Assembly: GCA_029931535.1 (NCBI GenBank)
Contig: JAQPZY010001686.1
Location: 10,940,071-11,004,070 of the forward strand
Direction of reading: 5' to 3'
DNA: 64,000 nucleotides
Source: Margaritifera margaritifera
Lineage: Eukaryota > Mollusca > Bivalvia > Unionida > Margaritiferidae
Positions 20,941-31,814 of this stretch are shown piece after piece. The notes below the pieces were generated by a model. The model searched no databases. It was not told the DNA's origin and saw only the letters and a list, made by a program, of their open reading frames with translations. How positions within the stretch are numbered: position 1 is the stretch's first letter; the number at the start of each line of letters is the position of its first letter. Position numbers and translations under genes: made by a program.

Positions 20941-21593
20941 TTTCACTGTATCTAGTATCACTTCCCTCAACACAGTTATTAGCATCAAAAGATTATATAA
21001 TTTCCAAGACATATTTGCACACAAGTGGATATCCACTCCTTTGCATAAAATATCATCTAGTAAGCCTTGGCAATCTGTTTAATGACAATAGAGCCAAACT
21101 TAGGTTACTTTTGGTCCAATGATACTAGATTTATGTTTTTCACATAATGACTTCCCTTTTAGGGCACAAAATGTTGCCCTTTGACCTTAAAAATCAGGTA
21201 CATTCTATGTCACATTTCTAACAAAAGCTTATTTTCATTCACCTTGCTAGATATTTCCATTCCTTCTGTCAAGTATCAGAGTGACAGCAAATATATTTAC
21301 TTTAAAAAACAAATCAGTTCTAGTTAAAATAATATAATTATTCAAAAACCTTTCAAATGTACATGTAATTACTGTTGGTGTTGAATTTCTTAAAGGCTGT
21401 GCCAAATAGTTTTTACATGACTTAGAAGAAGCACTACTGTGGCTTGTTGCTAGTAAACCCAAAGAAGTGGGAGCTCCCGCCATACTAGCAGGATATTTGT
21501 ACAACTTGAATAGAGCTTGTATCAAGCACAGTAAATAAAGACAATCATCCAATTCCTCAAATGAGTAATAGTTTTTTTTGTTTTTCTATGCAG
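20941..21593. other. CDK5RAP1: CDK5RAP1 intron, no gene seen
   Basis: Intronic sequence leading to the acceptor TTTTTTTTGTTTTTCTATGCAG at 21593. Nothing else is recognised. Confidence 0.55.
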
Positions 21594-21743
21594 AAAACCC
21601 ATGCATATCATAAATTGATTGATGATGTCCCTGAGACAGAGAAGTCAAGGCGGCACATGGAATTATCATCAGTCTTCCGAGAAGAGGCCTTAAAGCTAAA
21701 TCAAGCACAGATTGGCCAGCATCAGCTGGTTCTAGTAGAAGGG
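21594..21743 (+). CDS. CDK5RAP1: CDK5RAP1 exon, fourth in window
   Basis: 50 codons, phase 0 at both ends. They encode KTHAYHKLIDDVPETEKSRR..., then VFREEALKLNQAQIGQ and the end QLVLVEG. This is the linker between the radical-SAM domain and the TRAM domain, where the family has KTRAYHRLKDDVPEEVK-like and LVLVEG sequences. The exon must end at GGG (21743) to join KSKRS at 32712 in frame. The intron then starts GCAAGT, a GC donor. A nearby GT (GTATCA at 21748) would put the next exon out of frame into an early stop. Confidence 0.92.
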
Positions 21744-21749
21744 GCAAGT
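21744..21749 (+). promoter_or_regulatory. CDK5RAP1: GC-type splice donor (GCAAGT)
   Basis: GGG/GCAAGT. All positions other than the +2 C fit the donor consensus, the usual pattern for GC-AG introns. It is supported by reading-frame continuity with the exon at 32712 and by family homology across the junction. Confidence 0.8.
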
Positions 21750-22855
21750 ATCACTGATTTTGTTTTAAAGATCTTTTTCAAGACAAAATAGTTAGATAGA
21801 CAAAATATGATACCTAATCTATCCATGTTATAAGTTGCAAACAGAAGTAATTATCCCATAATTTATACTTTCAATAATAGTGACTTGTGAAGGTTCTTAA
21901 AATCTAATTTATAACAACTTTTGTTTGTTTCTACAAATATGCAAATTGTGGTCTAAGTATATAGCTCCTTTGTGTTGGACTTGCATCCAATTGCTTTTTT
22001 ATGAACAAGTTAACAGTGTAATAGTGTATTCGTCATCTATTTTCTCTATGCAAAAATAAATAAAGGAGGGAATTGAGGCTTATTTGTATAAGTGGATTAA
22101 AAGAAACTTGTGCTAATAATTTGTATTAAATATTCACGAGTTGATGAAATTTTACAAGGATTTTGTCTCACCTGCAAAGTATTGGAATCACTTTTTTGAT
22201 GGCATCTGTGTCAGTGTTAAGTTTTGCGTTTAGCTAAGTTTCTTTGTTCAAATATGTTACCAGATCATAAAGTCAGGATCATAATAGATTAGGAGTACAT
22301 CCATATTTTGGCTTGTTTTAGCAAGACAAGTGCTGAAAGGTCATCTGCTTGCCAAGGTGGAAGTCAGACTAGAGTGATCTCCCCTTGGATAGATGGATTA
22401 ACCAAATACTGGCAGTTGTCAGTTACTGCTTCTGCTTGTGCTTGGAAGCATGCTCTTTCCCAAAGCCTTGCACATACCAAATTGTGCTTTTTCATCAGTT
22501 AAGTGATTCTTGGGAGTTTTCTCATCTCAGGAAAGTATACTCCAACTATATTTTTGTGTGTCTATTTCTCGCTCTATCAGTGTCTACAAATTTATTGCAC
22601 TTCACTTGTCTAACTTTATCATACAATAAGTTTGCCAGTGCCATCCTAATTGCCTGCCCTACTCAGTTCAATACTCAGTTTATGAATTTTGTCAAAAAGT
22701 AAGTAATCTATTATTACATGTTGTAAGGTCATTCATATAATTTCCCTTGGCACTGTTCTTTATTCATTGCATCCCCTTCACAGTAAATTCAGCACTATGC
22801 TTGACTGATTTCACCAGTGTATTCCATTGTTTTACTCTCTCTGTTTTTTAAGGTG
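21750..22855. other. CDK5RAP1: CDK5RAP1 intron, no gene seen
   Basis: Unrecognised intronic sequence. Two overlapping short frames at 22308-22702 show no domain. Confidence 0.5.
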
Positions 22856-22863
22856 TCAACACA

Positions 22864-23052
22864 ATGGGCATATTTAAGTGCCTGGAGAGGTGGTGGTCCA
22901 GGCTGGCTGAAGACAAGCATTCAACCTGTATAAATTGTATGGGGTGCAATTCAGGCCATAAATGCAACATGTGCTTATGCTGGTCTGAGGATGTATGGGT
23001 GACCATCACTGCCAAACAACTAACTAGGGCAAATGAGAGAGCTAAGAGCTAA
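22864..23052 (+). pseudogene. DIRS-like gag fragment
   Basis: A 62-codon frame with RLAEDKHSTCINCMGC, then HKCNMCLCWSEDVW. A D-x-H-x2-C-x2-C followed by C-x2-C and W-S-x2-x-W is the pattern I associate with the gag-like ORF of DIRS/Ngaro-type elements in animals. It is short and isolated, and the call depends on the RT and recombinase downstream. Confidence 0.5.
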
Positions 23053-24849
23053 GCTAACAATGAAGGATATGGATGCCATCAGCATTTCAGCTGATGCCAT
23101 CTTTTTCTATAATTCCTTCTGACTGATTCCATGATTACAGAAGGATCACCCATTCAAAAGAAAAGTCTGTAATCCAGGCAATCATGAGCTTTTCATATCG
23201 CACCAACCCCATTGTCACCATCATTGCTGAAAAGAGAACACTACAAATTGGGCCAGTGCCAACGTGGCATGGTGGCCAATCTGGACCAATAGTGGATCTA
23301 CTGGCAACACAGGTACACCCTGATAATTGCTATGGTTACCTTTCTCAGGATAGCCATTACTGGGACTTCAGCACCAGATGCCAACTGGTTATGGACAAGA
23401 CCAGTTCCATCACTGCCTCAACCTATGCCCATTCCAGCCCTCTCTCCCACTCTGGCTTTGATTTGGATGTCTGGTAAAACTGGCACTGAAATTGGTGAAC
23501 CATCTCACACTACTACTCAGTATTGAACTGATCAAAGTATTATGGAACAGCACTGGACATGCCCATCACCAGTCCTAGCTCCATTACTACTCAGAAATGA
23601 CTACAGCAATGCCCTATTACCAGATGCCTGGTACTAATCACACACCATCTACAATACACACAGTGAACACCTGCAGATAGCCATATCTCAACTTGGCCAT
23701 ACCTGGTTGACTGTCCCACACATCCTGCTTCACCAGCTCAATCATCACAGGAGACTTCTCTATCGCCCTATTCTTCCATGTTAGAAAAATTCACATTCTC
23801 AATTCTGTGATGTCCAGAGATGACTCAGTCTTCTGCGTATTGATTGAAGAGGTTTTCTGGCTTCTGCAACCAGAATTGTGTCCACCTCCACTTGCTTCAT
23901 CAATGACCTCCTATAAAATTTCCTTATCAGTCAATGTTTGTCAAGAGAGACCAGCCGTCATTCAGATAACTACCCCAATCTGGTTGTGTTGCTGATATAC
24001 TACATTTCTTTGAAAACAGTTTCAGGACCCATTGACTCCCATCAAATTTCAACCCAGATTATTACAAGACACACAAGTTCCAGCTGTTGAGACATTGCAG
24101 GCCTGGGAGTGTCATCTTCTTCCTCAACACTCATCAATTACTTCAGAATCTTATAGTGATAGGATCCATGCTTGACAGGAGTTTAATGGCTGTTTTTCAG
24201 CAGACTGGATAGTGCTTAAACCCTTCCATCAAGACTTCTGCTGGCTTTCACACTTGGGAGTCAGTCTCGTATATGGTGCATGTGCTTGTCTGAACAGCTC
24301 TGTGTCAAATTTCAATGGCATAACCATGTCTGTTAATCTACAACTTCCAAAAAGTGATGCCTTTCAACATCCACTCTCCTGAAAGATCAGCACAAAAGCA
24401 TTATTAGATCACAACTGCTTTCTCCAATCTTCTTTGTCATGGCCCAATCAAAGATCTCAGGAAGCAGGCTGTCAGATCAGAGAAATAGGAAGCCCCCCCC
24501 CCCGCGCACATCAAATGGGGAAATGATCCTTCAAGTCCTTTCTCTCGACAAGAACTTAGTTTCAGAGGACCAACAATGACAAGACACAGGGAGACAGGGA
24601 TTGGTTTTGACCCAACTTCTCTTTCAGCCAACCAGCCTGCAGAAAATGACCTCACACTAATGCTGCATTTTTCTGACAGTGTGGTGGTGGGAAGACTCCA
24701 ACACTTAGCCATGGAATGGGAAAGACTCTGTCCCTCCAGATCATGTTTAGTGCCCCTCTCCCATCATCAAGGGTTCCATTTGCCACAGACATCCTCAAAA
24801 ACCCATCCAAAGATGATGTCCCACAGCAAGAAATAAACTCTCGTTATGA

Positions 24850-25530
24850 AAAGAGTGTTAGAGATTGTTCACAGAGCAAACTCAGTGGGATATAACTCTG
24901 TCCTGTTCCTGGTTCCCAAAGCCAATGGCAAACTTTGTCCAGTCATAGATCTAAGCTCTCTCAACCATTTGATGCAGGCCTCTCAGTTCTCAATGCTGTT
25001 CAGATGGGAGACTTAGCAGTCATCCTAGATCTCCAAGATGTGTACCTTCACATTCCCAAGTACAGGTCTTCCTAGAAATTCCTTGAGATGTGTGCACAGA
25101 GACACTGTGTACCAGTTCAGGACACTCCTTTTGGTCTGGAAATCAGTTCATGGATCTACATGAGAATCATGGATCGAGTCATGTCACACTTCCAATCCAC
25201 TTCCAAGTCAATAACATCCAGCTACCTGGATGACATTCTACAAAAGCACCAGGTGAGTTATCTTTTGTATCAAGATACAAAATCCCATGTTTCTCTTCTG
25301 CTTCATCATGGATGCCTTGCTGGTTGACCTGAACTATCTGCAGTTCTGCCTTGATGGTTTAGTTTCTCTCATGATAGCCCCTGTTGTCATTACCAAGAAC
25401 AGGCTGCTGTTCGTGGGGAACCAGTCTTTATCTTGAAACGATTGTCCCCTTTGGAGCGTTCTTCCCAGGGGCATCTCAAGGTTTTGAAGTGGTACCTAAA
25501 CCAAACTAAGCCGATCAAAAGAGGGGGCTC
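24850..25530 (+). pseudogene. DIRS-like reverse transcriptase remnant
   Basis: Read across several frames, the segment shows FLVPKANGKLCPVIDLSSLN, then AVILDLQDVYLHIPKYRSS (first catalytic Asp), PFGLEISSWIYMRIMDRV, and SYLDDIL at 25220-25240 with the two catalytic Asp residues. Further on is SPLERSSQGHLKVLKWYLN. LDLxDxYxHIP and SYLDD are typical of the DIRS branch rather than gypsy. Stops and frameshifts between these blocks make it non-functional. Confidence 0.7.
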
Positions 25531-25649
25531 TCACTTGCTCTTACCACTCAAAGAGAGAAGGGACAATATTTCTGCTTAGAATCTGTCATCTTCAATATAT
25601 TGTGTTATTTGTGCTGCCTACAAGAAAGTAACACGAGGCCAGATTAATT

Positions 25650-25800
25650 TCTTGTTCCTCACAAGGTTAGGGCAGTCACATCTAACGTAGCTTTTGAGTG
25701 CAACTGTTCTCTAACTGACATCATTCAAGCCATGGGATGGAGGTCCGAGATGACGTTCTCCATCTTTTAACTCAGAGACCTTTCATTCCTAGTGGCTCAG
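25650..25800 (+). pseudogene. Tyrosine-recombinase C-terminal remnant
   Basis: One frame from 25666 reads SNVAFECNCSLTDIIQAMGW, then RSEMTF, a stop, and LRDLSFL. The spacing of SLTDIIQAxxWRSExTF and LRDLS fits the C-terminus of DIRS-type recombinases. The Tyr expected just before LRDLS falls at the in-frame stop (TAA for TAC/TAT). The conserved His and Arg further upstream are not clearly preserved. Confidence 0.5.
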
Positions 25801-25960
25801 TTTGACCTGGTGGGACCTGTATCAGCAGCTCAAAAGGGTACATTCCCAGGTTGTTTAGCAACTTCATAATGATACAAATTACTGTTACTCTACTTCTGCT
25901 GGATTTATGGGAGTGAAAAACTTTCTCTGACCACATCGATGAGTAGACTATGTTCTGACC

Positions 25961-26173
25961 ATAGATCATATCTCACACAACTCAAAGTTGCTTCACATAC
26001 ATTAGGAGACCAGAGACAGGGACAGTTTTGGGGTTAGGGGACATAACTCCCTCTTATTCTAGCATATTCTGATCAGGTAACATATTTAAAGAAGAAACCA
26101 AGTTTGAGAGTAAAATATTATGTTTCCTTATAATACCTACCCAATCATAATATGGGAACACCTTCCCAGCAGT
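25961..26173. other. CDK5RAP1: CDK5RAP1 intron, no gene seen
   Basis: Short unrecognised stretch between the DIRS-like remnant and the TIR element. Confidence 0.5.
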
Positions 26174-26175
26174 TA

Positions 26176-26220
26176 CAGTACAGCTCACGTGATTTTTCGG
26201 AACACCACGCATCGCGGTGG
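26176..26220 (+). repeat. Left terminal inverted repeat
   Basis: Pairs with 31486-31530 on the opposite strand, about 44 of 45 bases. It includes the palindrome TCACGTGA and is followed by CCGCGG-rich subterminal sequence to about 26358. Confidence 0.75.
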
Positions 26221-27166
26221 GGTACTTAATCCCCTCCACTCTAGCTCCGCGATAGCACTCCGCGGTGGAGGCATAAATTGGCATAAATACCTACAAATCA
26301 CCACCGCGTTTCGGCAGGCATGCCGATATAAACTCCACCGTGGAGGGGCTAGTCGACATTACTGATTGACATCTGAACAGCCAATGAATGAAGACCACCT
26401 ATGGAAAGACTGAGACGTCAAGAGTGATTTACAACTGGATACCATCTGAAGAATCAGTCGTTTTTATTTCGATCATATATTTGGACAATAAAAAAATAAT
26501 TTCAGAAGTCTTGTATATTCAATACACATTACTGTTTATAAAAGGTTGATCGACTTCTTTTGCAATAAGTTTATGATTTTAATTTATTTCAAAGAAATAT
26601 GAACAAACTTATGCACTGACTTGACGAGAAGTACACATTGCTGAGCCTCTCAAACTGAATAAATTTATCATTTTGTTCCAAAGGAAAGTAATTCTCTGAG
26701 ATATGGACAATTAAAATCCAAATTGACATCCGCTTCTGCTTACCCCCCCCCCCACAACAAACCTAAAACACAGAACTTACACTGAAATGCAAACCGCGTG
26801 CTTAGTCTTTAAGCAGTAATAGTAGAGTCACGAGGCTGAATATTATGACTGCATGTGTGCTGTAAGGGACTGACCATTTAATATACAGGGTTTATATGTT
26901 GTTTTTTTTCGACCGGGATATTTTTTGTTCTTTCATCACAGTATTTATTTATTTTAAGTGAAATATGGAACGGATTAACGTCTGTTACAAAAATCAGAGA
27001 AAGGCAATTGTTTTCATGCATCCCCCCCCCCCCCACGGTTGGAAAATTCAATTGTCTCTCCCTAATAAAGACTTGACTTCAGCGGATGTTCTACAGAAAT
27101 CAAGGCAGTGACCATTGTGAACACTGTTGTAAAATATTAACAAGGGTTTGCATCAAAGGATGATGT

Positions 27167-28280
27167 AAGTTTCAGCTTGGGAACAGTCTGTTTTTATGAC
27201 ACGAAGCCATCTGATTTGGCGCGTTGTACTTTACAGCCGCAATTATGGTCTGGTCCCACCATTAACAACGGAAGTTTGATAATTGTTAGTAATTAATCTG
27301 AACTCGGCTTATTACCGAAATGAAAAATAATATGGAAAATTCTAAAGTCTGAGATGTTCTGAGATTTTAATTTCCAACAAGTTTAGAGCATTTTGCATGG
27401 ATGTATTGTCTTCACGTGTATCCTATTATTTGTTCATTTTTGTACGGCGAAAATATAAAAATAAAATATACTCTTTTAATTATTTTTACGCAGATATTAA
27501 AGAATGCAGTTTCCTGTTTGTGACTGTTAGAGCCTATGGTTATTGAGCGTGTTTCTGTGCCTCGTCCCGCCCTGATTTAAAAATATATATATATATATAT
27601 ATCCCTCTCCCCCCCCCCCGAAAATTCCTGCGGATGCCCATGAACACACACACGACTTTAGAGCACGTGCTCGGGAGTTCCGGTGCTGTGGTGGGAACAT
27701 TTCTTTCTTTTTTGCTCCATAACGCTATAATGTCTAGCACGTTATTACTTTTTTACCTTTGCCACTACTGAACGTTTCCAGATTTCAGTTTGTGTACGTT
27801 GAGATTTATAATCAGTCAGAATTTAATATATTTATTCTTACGACTGACTAAAAATGTCGACATGTCAAGCAGCGAAAAAGAAAAACTTTGGTTAACATTA
27901 ATAAGCATTTTAGCGTTATTTTTGAAACTCGCATTAGTGAAAAACTCTTCAAAACATAAGCAGAATCACGAAAAACTTGAATGGCAGGAACATCTTTTTG
28001 GCTTAGTGTGAAGGATGAGGCCGCTAATTGAAGAAAGCTAGCCAATCATGGAATACTTAAACTTTTACTGAAGCATGTACAACAAAAAAAAAAAGGTTTA
28101 TAATAGTAATATATTACAATGACTTGCGCAGTAGTGCTTTGGATTCCATATTTTATGAGAGAGAGAGAGGTGGGGAGGGGTCTTTTATTTATTATTGTTC
28201 TGTATTTTGCATAGTATGCGATAGGAAACGAACAAAAAAGTAAAAAGTAAAACAATAATTTCATCTGAAGCTAAGTTTAC
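27167..28280. repeat. Long direct repeat, copy 1 (inside TIR element)
   Basis: Starts GTTTCAGCTTGGGAACAG and shares with copy 2 at 29610-30508 the markers GAAGCCATCTGA, TTGGCGCGTTGTACTT, CATTAACAACGGAAGT, TTACGCAGATATTAA, TTTGGATTCCATATTTTATG, an AG microsatellite and AATTTCATC. About 330 bp around 27790-28117 have no counterpart in copy 2. Divergence is substantial. Confidence 0.75.
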
Positions 28281-28486
28281 TTGGTGATAAAGATATAGAA
28301 GTATATAGACGTACAGTATTCACATACAACAATACAGAAAACAATACAAACAAAACAATTTAGCGGTCAGACACGCAGTCTCTCCCCCCCCCCCCGGTTA
28401 TATGTGCTTGTAAAATTACACAAACATGCTTTGTATTACTCTCTCTCTCTCTCTCTCTCTCTCTGTGGATAAAATAACCGATATTA

Positions 28487-29251
28487 TTATTTATCAACCG
28501 ATGACAGCTCTCCTCTATCCATGTCATATAGTGTGTAGTTCATATCGTCACTACTAAAAGTCTCTACAAGTACTTCCTCTGTGTCACTCTGCATTTCCGT
28601 CTCTGTCCTCTGCGTTGCCATCTGTGTTTGAGTCGCTCTCCTCTCCTTCCTTTTTTTCCAGACTGGTCGTCTGAGGCCTTCATTAATTTTGGTGACGACC
28701 ATCTCCCTCCACACTGACCGTTGCTTCACCTCAGGGTAAAAGCTACAAACATAGCGTAGTATGACCCCTTTACGAATTGGATCCAACTCCAACTTTTCTT
28801 TTAGGCCACCACCACCATACCAATTGTATTTCAGCCGGAGATTGTCTGATCCGAACAACTCCTGGAAAAAGTGTTCAGTCAGCTTATTGGCGAAGTTTCC
28901 CGGACCTGACGAACACTTTTTGAACTCCATCAGTTCGTCCAAACTTAACCTATATTGCGGTGTAACGTCGCCGAACATTACTTCTTTTTCCGCAACTGTC
29001 GCAGACGCCGACAATGATGGTGATGAAGCAGATGTTGCTTTTGGGTTAGGGTCTGGCCCGGTAGACTTGTCTTGAAGTGGCACACTCGACGCTACAGTTG
29101 CCTGAATGGAAATATTTTCCTTTCTCGCAATGATTTGCTCACACATTCTTCTGTTTAGCGTGTCTATTTTCCTATTCATGGTGGCTTCAAATTGTTCTTG
29201 CCTGCTGGATATTGCCTCCAGTTTTCCATATATGGCATTCAGTTTAAACAA
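28487..29251 (-). CDS. BEN-domain protein with N-terminal coiled coil
   Basis: An antisense frame of 254 codons, by far the best frame in the TIR element. The frame opens at a TTG; the first ATG is codon 25, so the true start is either that Met or lies in an upstream exon. Residues ~1-48 form a coiled coil (KLEAISSRQEQFEATMNRKI). Residues ~50-95 are Ser/Ala/Pro-rich and low in complexity. Residues ~119-196 fit a BEN domain: FANKLTEHFFQELFGSDNL, KEKLELDPIRKGVILRYV, then W181 and INEGLRR. A basic cluster (KKRKERR, ~199-205) could be a nuclear signal, and the C-terminus is acidic. BEN domains bind DNA or mediate protein contacts in chromatin and occur in some viruses and mobile elements. An AATAAA on this strand lies near 28183-28188. 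Confidence 0.6.
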   Translation of the reverse strand: MFKLNAIYGKLEAISSRQEQFEATMNRKIDTLNRRMCEQIIARKENISIQATVASSVPLQDKSTGPDPNPKATSASSPSLSASATVAEKEVMFGDVTPQYRLSLDELMEFKKCSSGPGNFANKLTEHFFQELFGSDNLRLKYNWYGGGGLKEKLELDPIRKGVILRYVCSFYPEVKQRSVWREMVVTKINEGLRRPVWKKRKERRATQTQMATQRTETEMQSDTEEVLVETFSSDDMNYTLYDMDRGELSSVDK

Positions 29252-29609
29252 CTAATCTTACCCACCCACCCCCTCTCTCTCTCTCATTAACAAATAATCT
29301 TTACTTAGTGATATGACTGACGCATGGAAAAGATGACAATAAACGAAAAAAGTGGATACTAACAGTTGTGATTAGTTCACAAGTTCTTCTTTACATCACT
29401 GATTAATCTTTTACGAGATTCAAACAATGGAATAGCCTGTGGGTTATTCCGTATATTTCAACAGAATGCTCAATCAATAAAAAAACAACAAAACACACAG
29501 TTGACATAACCCCGAGTACATTGTTTATTGTCAACATAATGGCAAAGAAAACAAACCTGCTGAAGAGCATTATTAGACAAGTATATTATGCGAATGCAAC
29601 AGAAATGCC

Positions 29610-30342
29610 GGTTTCAGTTTGGGAAAGGCGTGTTTTTTATCATATGAAGCCATCTGACTTGGCGCGTTGTACTTAACAACCCCAATTATGGTCCCGCCAT
29701 TAACAACGGAAGTCTGATATTTGTTCGTAATTAAGCTGAAGTCAACCTACTGCTGAAATGAATAATAATGTGGAAAATTGTCAAATCTCGGATGTTCAGA
29801 GATTTTACTTTTACAAAAATATGACATTTTGCATGTATGGGCTCAGCATGTTTCCTAATATTTGCTCATTTTTGTAAGAGGAAAGTATAAAAAAGATTTT
29901 TTTTATCATCATAGAAAAATAGTAAATCTTATGGAAATGATATGTCAGTAACCCAATCGTAATATTGATCTATTTCTTATAATTATTTGTACGCAGATAT
30001 TAATGTATGCAGCTTTATCTTTGTGACTTTGGAGCGGTTGCTTATTGAGACAAGAAATAAACTAATTTCTTTGAATAGTGTTTGGCATGTTTCTGTATAT
30101 GGTATATTGCTTTGCAGCTACAGTTACTTTGGCCAAATGGATACGAGTGTGTGTTACACACACATATTTGATATTGGAGCACGAGGTCGTGAGTTTCCAA
30201 CCACCGACGGGAAAATTTGTTTCTTTTTTTCCCCCTCTATTACGATATAATGTCTAGTACAGTATTACTTTTCTTACCACTTGCAAACTTTTCCACATTT
30301 CAGTTTACGATAACTTGTGCAGTAGTGATTTGGATTCCATAT

Positions 30343-30378
<36 letters not shown>

Positions 30379-30508
30379 CGGGGGGGGCTTTACTAAGAAG
30401 AGTTAATGATCTAAAATTATTCATCTTATTTTTCTGTATTATGCAATAGGAAAACGAAAAGAAAAGAAAAAGTTAAACATTAATTTCATCGGATGCGCAA
30501 GTTTGTCA
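29610..30508. repeat. Long direct repeat, copy 2 (inside TIR element)
   Basis: Matches copy 1 at 27167-28280 in the same orientation, so the BEN-domain frame lies between two copies. Just beyond it, at about 30515, the sequence ATGGCAAAGAAAACAAACC repeats the sequence that precedes this copy at 29538, hinting at a third, truncated unit. Confidence 0.7.
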
Positions 30509-31485
30509 GATCTATGGCAAAGAAAACAAACCCGCAGAAGCGCTGCTGTTGTACTTTTAGGTTTACAGTTAGCACATGAAATTAACACGTCAATATCAGC
30601 AGTGCTGATGGCTTCACTTGTGCTAGGTTACTTGCACGTGTCGACTACATGTATCTAGGATGACCTTTTGCGGCCATTTGTGATTTTTAAAAAAACCGCT
30701 ACTTTGGTAATTAATGCAAATTAGTACAGTTTAAAATAAAATAACGATGTGAAATCTTAATAATGCTTTATTTAAGCGATTGGATGTCAGGAAAAAACGT
30801 ACAATATGTGAATGAGTACTCATGCATGGAATAACCATCGGAACTTGTGCGATTTTGTTTCACTTCAGTCAGGTATGACTGCAGCTTTGTTATTAATTTG
30901 TTTGATGTTTATCGTTCTTTTCATTGCAGGTAGTACAATATCACTGACTTTCATATGATCATTACAATTTTGTATTGCGTTTACTGAAAAAGAAATAAGG
31001 ATATGAATGCATGTTTAGATTCCGATAACATAGTATTGAAGGAAAAAAAAAATTTAATTTTGCGCAAAATGTAGTATTAATACAGTTTGCGAGGCATTGC
31101 CATTACATTATTATCATCTAAAATATGATTTGGCACTATGTATCATACATTATCTTCGTAAGAACAAGGAAATATTTATAATTAACTGAATTACTACGTA
31201 CTACGTTTTTTTCAGTATCAAAAAGTTAGCAAATTGCTCCCAAGAGGGATAACGATGTAGATAAATCGGTGCCCCCCCCCCCACCGTCTCAACCTCTGCT
31301 TGCATGGGTGATAAACAGTAAACCACGCCCATATTATCGAAACCACGTCCACTCCGCGGTGGTGATCGGATGCGACTCCGCGAGGGAGCGTGGTGTGCAG
31401 GGCTATTCTCCGCGACAACTCCGCGAGGGAGCGTGGAGTGATGGTGGAGGGGTTTTTCTTAATCCTCTCCACTCACTCTCCACCC

Positions 31486-31530
31486 CCACCGCGATGCGTG
31501 GGGTTCCGAAAAATCACGTGAGCTGTACTG
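31486..31530 (-). repeat. Right terminal inverted repeat
   Basis: Inverse of 26176-26220, ending CTGTACTG followed by TA. Inward from it (31330-31485) lie repeated CTCCGCGAGGGAGCGTGG blocks. Confidence 0.75.
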
Positions 31531-31814
31531 TACATCCTTGGAAGAGCATGCACATCTGAGCCAGTAGCAACTGACGATTTATGGGATTTGGACATGATCC
31601 CTCTAGCCCAATTTCTGCCATGTTAAGCAGTCAACCTTTTAGCACTTATGTTGCTAAAACAAGCCAAAAGATGTAGCATATATGTTGGGTTTTTTTCAAC
31701 TTGGGAGGGCTAGATTTTGCAAGGTAGTGGATGTACATAAAATATATTATGATCTTAATGTATTATGATCAGATAACTAGTTATCAAAGAAGCATTTTAC
31801 TCTAAAAAAAATTG

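Larger units (their letters stand above)
22860..25960 (+). mobile_element. Decayed DIRS-like (tyrosine-recombinase) retrotransposon
   Basis: Three separate regions in the right order on one strand. They are a cysteine-rich gag-like segment (22864-23052), a reverse transcriptase with a YLDD box and an SPLERSSQGHL-type segment (24850-25530), and the tail of a tyrosine recombinase (about 25650-25800). Frames are broken by many stops and shifts. No LTRs or split repeats could be fixed, so the outer limits are approximate. The element lies in the CDK5RAP1 intron in sense orientation. Confidence 0.65.
26176..31530. mobile_element. Candidate 5.36-kb TIR DNA transposon carrying a BEN-domain gene
   Basis: The two ends are inverted copies for about 45 bp with one clear mismatch, beginning CAGTACAGCTCACGTG and continuing TTTTTCGGAAC. 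Each end is flanked by TA (26174-26175 and 31531-31532), the signature of a TA target duplication with CAGT termini as in Tc1/mariner-like elements. Both ends continue inward into ~200 bp of GC-rich sequence full of CCGCGG/ACCACCGCG/TGGAGGGG motifs, unlike the AT-rich surroundings. Neither end carries its own second terminus, which argues against two separate MITEs. Inside are a long direct repeat and one plausible gene with a BEN domain, but no transposase I can recognise. Confidence 0.6.

Noticed and set aside
24437..24836. Two opposing frames of ~90 codons inside the DIRS-like remnant
   Set aside because: Neither shows a DIRS or other domain, and both cross the C-homopolymer region or contain no conserved block.
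26120..26365. 81-codon frame over the left end of the TIR element
   Set aside because: It is open only because of the GC-rich subterminal repeats and starts outside the element, with no domain.
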